A DNA stretch of 64,000 nucleotides, from the NCBI GenBank assembly GCA_005765155.1, contig VCCP01000004.1:3286001-3350000 (forward strand), written 5' to 3'. This DNA is from Zelopaecilomyces penicillatus (taxonomy: Eukaryota; Ascomycota; Sordariomycetes; Hypocreales; Pseudodiploosporaceae). Shown one piece after another: positions 29,721 through 38,518 of this stretch (the first letter of the stretch is position 1; each line of letters opens with the position of its first letter). The notes beneath the pieces are model-generated. The model saw only the letters and a list, made by a program, of their open reading frames with translations. It did not search any database and was not told the DNA's origin. Both the position numbers and the translations under genes were made by a program.

Positions 29721-31735
29721 TTTTATTATATAAGATATAGATTTAAAGGTAATATATATATCTTAGATTTAAAAAGATATATAAAAATAGCTTTATTATT
29801 TTAATAATATTATATAAGTATAATACTTGTATTATATATATTATTTTCATTCTTTATAAAATTAAAGGTTTATTAATCTTATAAAAGATAATTATTTTAT
29901 ATATATAATAATATTATAAATTATTATTATATATATAATCCTTATTATAAAAAAAAAGGTATTTATATTCTTATAATATATTTTATAAAAGCTAGATCTT
30001 ATATAATAAGTTTCTTTTAAATTCTTATTTAATATTTAATAAAGATAAGTTATTTATTAAATTTAATATTTAATATTTTAATATATTTTATAAAGAATAT
30101 AATAATATTATTAAATTATAAGCCTTATATAAGTATTATATATATATATATTAATAAAATTATTAAGTTTAAAATTATTAAATATAAATTCTAATTTATT
30201 AGCTTTAAATTAATCCTTTTATATTTTTAAGCCTTTATTAAATAAAGATATATATTCTTTATATTAAAGCTATTATTAAATAGATTTATATTATTTTTAA
30301 AATCTATTATATTAAGCCTTTATTTCTTAATTAAAGCTTAATATAAAATAATAATATATATAATAAAAAAAATAAAGAATAAAAAGGATTCTTATAATAT
30401 TTTAATTAAGATATTATAAGAATTAATAATAATATTATTAAACTATAACCTTATTATTCTTTTTTTGAAATAATTATATAATTATTATAATTTTATTTTA
30501 AAAAACCTTTCTTTTTAAAAGTTTAAAATAATTAAAAATAAAGAATTATATTAAATATATTTTTTATATTTAGCTATAATAGTATTATATTATTATTATT
30601 ATCTTAAATAACTTAAATCTTTTTAATAATTATAAAATTATAATTTTAATATATTTATTTATTTAATTATTTATATAGCCCTTTAATAAAAGGCTTATTT
30701 ATTTTATTGTATTATAAAATATTTATTTTATCTTCATTAATTTAATTATTTATTTAATTTAAATTCTATCTTTTTTTTAATCTTTTTTTATAATTAAATT
30801 AAAAATTTAATAATTAAAATTAATATCTTTTTTATAATTAAAACTAGCTTTTATATTATTATTATATATTATAATAATATTATTAAAAGTTTAAAAGATA
30901 TATAATTCTTTAATTTTATTTATTATTTTAGATTTTAATTATTTTTATTCTTTAATATATATAATACTAAAAGCTTATATTAGCTTTTTCTTTTAATTAT
31001 ATAAAGAATCCTTATATATTATTTCTTATAGATTTAAAGTTTTATTAAATTAATTTATAGTTTAAAAGTATAATAATTATATTCTATTATTTAAAGTTTA
31101 TAAATAATCTTTAAATTATTTTAGTTTAATATAATACAAATATTACTTTAATCCTATTATTTCTTTATAATATTATTTTATTATAATATTATTTCTTTAT
31201 AATATTATATAATTATATTATTAAGATATTAATTATTTAATTTATATTTATTTTCTTTTAAATCTTAAAATACTATTTTATTTATTTTCTAGATTATTAA
31301 ATATTTTTCTCTATATTTATCTTTTAATTAATAATACTTATAAATATAATCTTATTATTATTTTAATTTATATAATTTATTAATAATAATCTAATCTAAT
31401 CTAATTATATTTATATTAATATTTATATATTTATATATAAAATCTGTATTATATTAAATTAAATTTAAGGTATTAAGCTTTTTATTATCTTTAGCTTATA
31501 TTATTATCTTATAAAGTATTATAAAAAAAAGATATTATTATTAAATTATATCTAAAATAATTTTAAATCTTAAATATCTTTTATAATAAATATTCTATAT
31601 AAAATAATATATATTAAAATCTTTTATAATGATATATTATTTTTATAATACTATTATTAAATTAAAGAGAGGAAATAAATATAAGGAAAAGAGAGAGAGC
31701 CAGGTATATTAATTTATTAATACTATTTTCAAACT
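29721..31735. other. Unclassified RIP-mutated DNA up to the gene-island border
   Basis: AT-rich with stops in all frames. Some AG-rich patches (31,660-31,700, GAGAGAGAGCC) resemble the centre of the LTR-X repeat, but I could not define an element. Base composition switches abruptly at about 31,735. Confidence 0.5.
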
Positions 31736-31817
31736 AGCTTAGTTACTATCTTAGCGTTGGACAAGACTTTTAAAATGGACCTGTGTAATGTATAATATAA
31801 AGCTCAACTAATCTTAG

Positions 31818-31900
31818 TACAGTGGGGAACAGGTAATTCCGAGCCCTTACAGTGTGTTTTTTAGTGAGCGCAGGCTCGAAATTACCCGTGAGGGGCTGTA
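31818..31900. mobile_element. Short TIR element (MITE-like), 83 bp
   Basis: It starts TACAGTGGGGAACAGGTAAT and ends with an imperfect inverted copy closing in CTGTA. The two arms share TACAG, AC-GGTAATT and CGAGCC in order, with an unmatched six-base block. TA at both ends and a CAGTGG start would suit a Tc1/mariner-pogo-type non-autonomous element. It is not RIPed. The assignment rests only on the inverted repeat; a structured promoter or ncRNA sequence is possible. Confidence 0.4.
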
Positions 31901-31919
31901 GAGGGTTCCTGTCCTGAAA

Positions 31920-31997
31920 CTTTAGGTATCCCAGGCATTTTCGGGCCAACTAAAAGTCATCGCTCTTAGTTGGTTGCCTGAGGGCCCCTGCCTAAAG
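31920..31997. repeat. 78-nt nested hairpin upstream of the OST3 gene
   Basis: Three nested, exactly complementary arms are in register: CTTTAGG (31,920-31,926) with CCTAAAG (31,991-31,997); CAGGCA with TGCCTG; and CCAACTAA (31,946-31,953) with TTAGTTGG (31,966-31,973) around a 12-nt loop. It may be a second MITE-like remnant or a folded RNA or terminator; nothing in the sequence decides. Confidence 0.55.
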
Positions 31998-32190
31998 ACC
32001 ACACCAACAGGTATGTACATTAGGACCACTTTATTTTTGATGATTATATAATCGTGCTGCTACTAGTTTTGTAGCACTTAGCGCCACTTCTACTTGAGGC
32101 CACCTCAATTCAAGCGAATGCTGAACGAACCTTTCACCCTGGCCTGGTTGTCAACAACAGTATTTGTAAAGAACTCAAATCGCCGCCGCA

Positions 32191-33367
32191 ATGCGAATAC
32201 TATCACAACTTTTCTCAGCTGCACTGCTCTTAGCAACAGCAGTTTTTGCAGCAGGGAAGACGTCCACAGAACGATTTCAAGACTTCAACAGATTGTCGCA
32301 GAATACCTCCCCACTCAAACTAAATGAAGCCGCATACAATTCGATAACCGCGGCTCCGAGAGACTACAGCGTAGCTGTTTTACTGACGGCTGTAGAATCT
32401 CGATTTGGGTGTCAGCTTTGTCGAGAATTCCAACCCGAATGGGAGCTTGTTGGAAGGAGCTGGACGAGGGGTGATAAAATTGCTGATTCCCGCATGCTTT
32501 TTGGTACACTAGACTTTTCGGAGGGCCGCGATGTGTTTGTTTCGGTATGTTTTTGCTAATTCATGGCACTCGCCCTGCAGGTTTATGTACACGTACTGAC
32601 TGCCTATTAGCTTGGTCTTCAAACCGCCCCAGTGTTGCTATTTTTTCCGCCCACCCAAGGACCTCATGCAGTTGCCTCTCTCGAGCCTCTCCGATATGAC
32701 TTTACGACTGGGTAAGTTCATAATAAACCCTCACCCTACCGGTTCAACAAGTCTTAACTAGTTTTAGCCATACTGCCGCTGAGCAGGTTCATTCCTGGCT
32801 TTCGCGACACTTGCCTGACAGACCGCACCCTGCTATTAAACGACCTATCAACTGGCTTCGATGGTTTTCCAGTTTGACAATCTTGCTAGGTGCTGGGACA
32901 GCGGTTGTAAGCGCTTCACCCTATGTGTTGCCCATAATTCAGAATCGCAATATCTGGGCGTCCATCAGTCTCATCTCAATTCTTCTCTTCACGAGCGGAC
33001 ATATGTTCAATCACATTCGGAAAGTGCCTTATGTTGCTGGTGACGGTCGAGGTGGGATCAATTATTTTGCCCCAGGATTCCAAAGCCAATTTGGATTGGA
33101 AACCCAGATTGTGGCAGCTCTCTGTGAGTCCAATGTGGTAAACCCCATGATTCAAAAGATCTATGAAACTAACTCAACTAAGATGGCATTCTGGCATTCT
33201 GCGCGATTACGCTCGCAGTGAAGGTGCCTCGCATTGCAGACGTGAAGTCACAGCAGGTCTCTGTGGTCGTTTGGGGTGTTGTTCTTTTCTTGCTGTATAG
33301 CTTTTTGCTCAGCGTTTTCCGCATCAAGAACGGAGGCTATCCCTTCTCGTTGCCCCCTTTCATGTGA
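32191..33367 (+). CDS. OST3: Oligosaccharyltransferase gamma subunit, OST3/OST6 (MagT1/TUSC3) family
   Basis: This is a thioredoxin-fold, membrane-bound subunit of the ER oligosaccharyltransferase. The family forms mixed disulfides with nascent glycoproteins to help N-glycosylation. Exons: 32,191-32,544, 32,611-32,711, 32,768-33,123 and 33,183-33,367, joining to 331 residues, the usual family length. Seen in the protein: a signal peptide (about residues 1-21), a luminal domain with CQLC at residues 74-77 (the CxxC redox site) followed by FQPEW, the conserved LGLQTAPVLLFFPP in exon 2, then four membrane spans (about 184-207, 213-232, 266-283, 296-316) with FGLETQ before the third and KNGGYPF at the end. 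Introns have GT-AG ends, and intron 1 carries TACTGAC. The start is favoured by the GCCGCCGCAATG context and the signal peptide. An alternative last intron (33,364-33,434) would give a tail INDA ending at 33,447. The gene is intact and convergent with the RACK1 gene. OST3 and OST6 cannot be told apart here. Confidence 0.93.
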
Positions 33368-33447
33368 GATAGCTTTCCTGGAATGCCCAGGAAGCAATGT
33401 TCACACTAAGTCATTGCCATTTCCTCTATCTCAGCAATGATGCATAA

Positions 33448-34242
33448 GACCAGGCACCGTTACAAGGAAGCGTTTACTGCAGACTTGGCCGCTAGAGGGA
33501 AGCACCTTGATTTTCAGGGGTTGTTAGCCGTTGAGCTTTAATAGTGTGTGAGCATCGTGGAATTATGGTCCAGATATCTTTTAGTAGAAACGGTTTCCCA
33601 CCATTGTCCAAGGAAATTGTTGTGCACACTTGCGCTCTGACTGATATATATTTCTGGTTGAGCTGTGAATACACTTGTCAATTGCAGGAGCCTACATCCA
33701 AATCCCCCAATCTTATTAAATTTCACGCACATTACAGTGTCGACAAATCTCTTAAAGAGGTATCTGAGCTGATATTTTTTACAAAATTGGAGTTGCAGAA
33801 GAAACAATAGGGCGCCAAACGTCTGCGAATATGATTTTGGTTATCTTGACTAGCGGAAGTGATGATTTAGGGAGTAATTTGATATACCCACCTACTTATT
33901 TTCACTTCGTAATTTGCTAGTGGACATCTGATTGGTTTCTTGAATCGTTGATTTGTGAAGGTAATCAGTTGTGAGCACCGTTGTGAAGGTGCTGCTTGTC
34001 AATCATGGTGCTCCACCTCCGAACAGTAATTTTGAAAGTCGAGTTCTTTATTGAAAGAAGAGCATGCCCCATGTCTTTAAAGGCTTCCTATAGCCAGCAA
34101 AGCATCATTCCTTGTTAGGCTGTTTTAAGCCTACCATTTCCTTGCAACAAAGACCAAACGAGGAAGCCAGCCATATGACGCCCCACCGTGATCTACCATC
34201 CTCAACAAACCTCCCTTGCTATCTAGCCTCTCTGGAGCTCAT
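33448..34242. other. Convergent intergenic region (3' flanks of both genes)
   Basis: About 800 bp of GC-balanced DNA between the two stop codons. Open stretches of roughly 88 codons occur on both strands around 33,540-33,810, but they overlap each other, lack codon or domain signals and sit where both 3' UTRs are expected. I see no gene, RNA or repeat here. Confidence 0.6.
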
Positions 34243-35628
34243 CTATGCTCGCGACATAACGCCCCAAGCGCGGATAATGTTGTCTGTGTAACCAGCGAAG
34301 AGGGTCTGGCCATCAGCAGACCAAGCCAAGCTAACACACTCAGGGTCTCGGCTCTTCTTGCCGACAGCAGTGAACTCAGGCTTTAACTCATCGACCTTGC
34401 TCTTCTTCTCGAGATCAAAGATGATGATGCTGCTGGCAGTGGCGGCACAGAGCCAGTATCTGTTGGGGGAGAAGACGAGGGCGTGGATCTCATCATTAGC
34501 ATTGAGTGAGTACAGGTGCTTGGACTCGTTAAGGTCCCAGAGCATGGTGGTGCCATCCTTGCCACCAGAAGCGCAAAGGGAACCATCGGGGGAGATGGTG
34601 ACGGTATTGATATAACCGGTATGACCGATGTGATCCGTCTGTAGTTTGCAGGTGGACAGTTCCCAAACCTATGCAATAGAAAGTCAGAATGGGAGGAATA
34701 GTGAATGACGAAGAACAAAGTCCGTTTAATAATTCCCAGATCAGAGCAAATGGTGATTAATGGTCTCATGGCCGCAAAGGGCTCTGAAGTAGCAAATACT
34801 TGGTTGTTGCAAAACATCACGCGAAGGAGTGGCGAACACATGAAATTCACTAAAGAAGCGAGGCAAAGGGCGTATGACATACCTTGACGAGCTTGTCCCA
34901 GCCGCTGGAAACGATCACAGGGTTCTGAGGGTTGGGACTGAATCGAACGCAAGACACCCACTCGGTGTGGCCTTTATCAGTGATGGTGTACTTGCAATCT
35001 CCCAGAGTGTTCCAGAGTTTGATGCTTCGGTCGCGGGAGGCTGAGACGATTTGTCGGTTGTCGGCGGAAAAGGAGACGGAGAGAACATCGTTGGTGTGGC
35101 CGACGAAGGTGCGGGTTGTGTTTCCATTGGCAAGTTCCCAAAGACGCAAAGTCTTGTCCCACGAAGCAGAAAGGGCGTAAGCGCCATCGGAGGAGATAAC
35201 CTGTGAGGAAAAACTTTATCAGCCAAAGTCATGGTCGTAGCTGCCCAAACCCACGTTTCGTTTTGATGGAAACATACACAGTCTGATACAATATGGGAAT
35301 GGCCGTGAAGAGATCGCTTGGGGTAGCCGTATTGGGTCTCATCACGAGTGAGGTTCCAGATGATCAAAGTCTGGTCTCGGCTGGCGGACAGGAGCATGTT
35401 GGGGCTATGAAAAATTAGAATCGAGTAGGAAAAGCGAACCAGCAAATAAAAATGGGATCATACTTCTCCATCGAAGTGGCCAAGCTGGTGACCCAGCCAT
35501 TCTGTATCGTGTGTTAGCTGAGTTTTAACGTGTAGATAGGCATGCTGATAATATGGAGGTAAAGAAGTGAGTAAAATTCGACATACATGGCCTTCGAGCG
35601 TGCCCTTGAGGATCAATTGTTCAGCCAT
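34243..35628 (-). CDS. cpcB: RACK1-type guanine nucleotide-binding protein beta subunit-like (CpcB/Cpc-2/Asc1)
   Basis: A seven-bladed WD40 propeller that sits on the 40S ribosomal subunit near the mRNA exit and serves as a scaffold for kinase signalling. In filamentous fungi it is the cross-pathway-control factor CpcB/Cpc-2. Exons on the minus strand: 35,587-35,628, 35,464-35,501, 35,278-35,404, 34,883-35,200 and 34,243-34,668, which splice to exactly 316 residues, the family length. Seen: MAEQLILKGTLEGH at the N-terminus, ENPNMLLSASRD, FVGHTNDVLSVSFSADNRQI, GHTEWVSCVRFSPNPQNPVI and the C-terminus GYTDNIIRAWGVMSRA. The WD/GH signatures repeat about every 40 residues. The ATG has a good GCCATGG context, and no upstream in-frame ATG exists. 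Odd point: residue 38 is Gln where the family usually has Lys (RDK). Intron 4 (34,669-34,882, 214 nt) is unusually long and holds a probable snoRNA. Identification is near certain. Confidence 0.97.
34738..34826 (-). ncRNA. snR24: U24 / snR24-type C/D box snoRNA in RACK1 intron 4
   Basis: The intron contains, in order on the minus strand: box C GTGATGT (34,814-34,820), a guide-like TATTTGCTA (34,790-34,798) followed by CTTCAGA, a C'-like CATGAGA (34,764-34,770), ATCACCA (34,751-34,757) and box D CTGA (34,741-34,744). TATTTGCTA is complementary to the TAGCAAATA of large-subunit rRNA targeted by U24, and ATCACCA can pair with the neighbouring TGGTGGT allowing one wobble. Yeast snR24 is hosted by an intron of ASC1, the orthologue of this gene, so the location supports the call. 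The terminal stem is weak and the bases just before box D differ from what I know of U24. The ends are approximate. Confidence 0.75.
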
Positions 35629-36060
35629 GGCAGCAGTCACGTCACGGGGTAGTGCAGGTGGTAGATTGAAGTGCGTGAAGAGAGGAGAAAATCGAAGTCG
35701 AAGACCACTGATCTTCTGCAAAACCTGAGTCGAAATCTCCAAGCGCACCCCGGACCGCCCTGAAATTGGGTTTTTTTCTGTGGGCGTAAAATTAGGGCCG
35801 CAAAATCAGCTAAGCCGCTACCTCTGGAAAAGGATGAAGACAGTCAAGCCACGAGGCACCGCTAGCAGGCGCTGTGTGCCCCACTATGGATGGTCTACCT
35901 AGTTAACGAACCAATACACCATCAGATAGGTGACCCATTGACGTGATTATCGAGCAGAGCAGAAGGGGCTTCTAGTGTTCATGCCATGCCCCACTGTATT
36001 AGTTCTTGTATTTGCTCGCACATTGCTAGTGATGCTTGTTAAAATATCAACAGGTTACTT
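35629..36060 (-). promoter_or_regulatory. RACK1 upstream region
   Basis: GC-balanced 5' flank of the RACK1 gene between the start codon and the AT-rich border at about 36,060. The leader just upstream of ATG is pyrimidine-rich (TTTTCTCCTCTCTTCACGC), as is common in fungal ribosome-associated genes. A GGCCCTAA element lies about 170 nt upstream of the ATG and resembles the CCCTAA-type boxes of some fungal ribosomal-protein promoters; this is only suggestive. No TATA box is evident. CCCCACTGTA at 35,989-35,998 mirrors the TIR start at 31,818. Confidence 0.4.
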
Positions 36061-36061
36061 A

Positions 36062-36394
36062 TATACCTATTGTGGCTTTATACTAATATATATAAAGAAA
36101 TAAAGGATTATAAAATATAATTTAAGTATTAACTTAAATATTAATTAATATAAATAGAATTTTTATATTAGAATTTTTAAAACCTAAAATATTTTAAATT
36201 ATAATATTATTTTTAATTATTTAATAAATATATATCTTATTTAATTAAATATTTAATTATAGAAAAATATATTTTAAATAAAGTTAAATATTATTTTATA
36301 AAGATTTTTAATTTTAATTTAATATAATAATTATATTATTATAATAGTTATATAATATTTATTTTTAAAAAGTATTATTTTAAATAATATATTA
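36062..36394. other. AT-rich border sequence, nothing recognised
   Basis: The change from mixed composition to almost pure AT occurs within about 50 bases. The next 330 bases show no element or frame that I can assign. Confidence 0.45.
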
Positions 36395-36757
36395 AATTAT
36401 TAAATATATATAAAAAGAATAATCTTATTTTTTTATTTAATTTAATAATTTAATTAAAGATATAAAAAAATAAAGAATTTAATACTTTAATATAAATAAC
36501 TATAATAATTATCTATTATTAAAAAAAGTAATTAATTATTTATTATTTATTTATTTTATAATTAATATTATATAATATATTATTTCTTTTTAATCTTATA
36601 TTAATATATTTAAATTAATTTTTAATATTATAATATTTATTTATTATATAATTTTTAATATTATAGTATTTATTTATTATTTAATTTTATTTAGATTAAT
36701 ATTATTTTTAATTATAATAATAAGAATTTCTTATTAATCTTTAATAAATCCTTTTTA

Positions 36758-36881
<124 letters not shown>

Positions 36882-37256
36882 TAATATTTAATATTTAATA
36901 TTTATTAATTACTTTATTATTTATTAATTTAAGATTATAATCTTATTATTAATTATTAATTCTAAATAATTTATTATAATAAACCTTATTATAAACCTTT
37001 AAAATTAATTCTTTTAATAATTAACTTTTTTAATTTTATAAATATTTATCTTTTTTATTTATTTATTTTTTAATAATATTTTAATTTCTTATTTTAATTT
37101 TAATTTAATTAAAATTTGAATATAAATATATAATTGATATTATTTAATAAATTCTTAAATTCTTAAATAAATAAATTTAATTTATATATTAATAATCTTA
37201 TTTATTTAATTATTTTAAATAATCTTATATATTATTATAGTTATTTTTTATAATAG

Positions 37257-38055
37257 CTCAAGGGGCTATAAGGAGCAGGGGAGAGGCTGTATCAGTTATC
37301 TAACCTAATTAGATCTAATAGTATAGTAATAATATAACTCGCACTAGCCTGACCAGCTAAATGGAGGGGGGGGGCCAGGCTAGAAGAAAGAACCTATTTA
37401 ATAAAGTAGTATAAAAAAAAGAGAAGAAACGAAAAAAAAAGAAAAAAGCAAGATTTATATAAACCAGATAATAAAACTAAATAATAATAGAATTATTTAA
37501 TTATTAATATTTATTAATAATAATAATAAAACTATTTATAATATTATAATAGAAAAGTATTAATAATATTAATAAATATAAAATAAAGATTAAAAAAATA
37601 AATTCTATAAAAATAAATAAAATATAAACGAATTAAAAGGAATTTAATATTAAGATTATAAGATAATCTATAAATATAATAGAAATAAGATAATATAAAT
37701 ATTATAATAATATATATTAATAAATTAATTTAGTTTATACACTAGCTTTATTAATTTAATAGCTTTTTTAATTTTAATATAATAAATATATAAATATTAT
37801 AATTAATATATTAATTCTTTATTAATTCTTAAATATAATAATAAGTTTTATTATATATATAAAAAGAAAAGAAAAGAGTTATAATAATATAACATAAATA
37901 TATAGAATTAAAATAAGAATAATAGTTTTTTATTTATTTTATCTTTTTTATTTATTAAATAAAAAAGGATTATTTATTTTATAAAGAATTTAATTTAAAT
38001 AAATCTAAATTAATATAATTATAAAAATAATATTAATTATAATTATTATTCTTTT
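37257..38055 (+). repeat. Rep-H copy 2 (probable solo LTR) inserted in Gyp2
   Basis: About 800 bp interrupting Gyp2, homologous in reverse to 14,290-15,113. The first 150 bases or so (CTCAAGGGGCTATAAGGAGC and following) have normal GC, including a nine-G run at 37,366-37,374. The remainder, from about 37,440, is nearly pure AT. The start resembles a fungal LTR end. No coding capacity. Confidence 0.6.
37344..37383. repeat. Palindromic hairpin in the RIP-free end of Rep-H
   Basis: CTAGCCTG (37,344-37,351) and CAGGCTAG (37,376-37,383) are perfect inverted 8-mers around a 24-base loop containing nine consecutive G. Confidence 0.8.
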
Positions 38056-38352
38056 AAAATCTTTTTAATAATTAATATTTTTTATATTATTTTTTATATA
38101 TTTTATTATTTATTTTTAATTTAATTAATTTATATTTTTAATTATATATATATATTATTATAAAATTATAAAATTATAAAATTATAATATTTCTTATTTA
38201 ATAAATAAATATCTTAATATATTTAATATTTTAAAATTTATATTATTAATATTTATTTAAAATAATTTTATTAATTTAATTAATTTAAATCTTATTATTA
38301 ATATATTTAATTATCTTTTAAAATGTTATTAATTAATTTATTTAATAAGAAT

Positions 38353-38518
38353 TATAATAAATTAGCTTTATAATTATTATAAATAAGTATTAAAAATAAT
38401 ATTAATAAACTTAATAAGAGAAAGAAGTCATTATTTTAATCCCTTTCTTTATATTAATAAAGCCTGATTTAAGCTTATTTTATCTTTATACTTAAGCTTT
38501 AAATCTAAGCTTGTAATA
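38353..38518 (+). repeat. LTR-X copy 2, 5' LTR
   Basis: 166 bp, TATAATAAATTAGC to CTTGTAATA, preceded by AGAAT. Confidence 0.85.

Noticed and set aside
33538..33810. Overlapping open frames of 88-89 codons on both strands between the two genes
   Set aside because: They overlap each other, have no domain or start context, and lie where the two 3' UTRs meet; not reported as genes.
34358..35445. Additional long open frames within the RACK1 locus on both strands
   Set aside because: Out-of-frame shadows of the strongly conserved RACK1 exons; the spliced 316-residue product explains the region.
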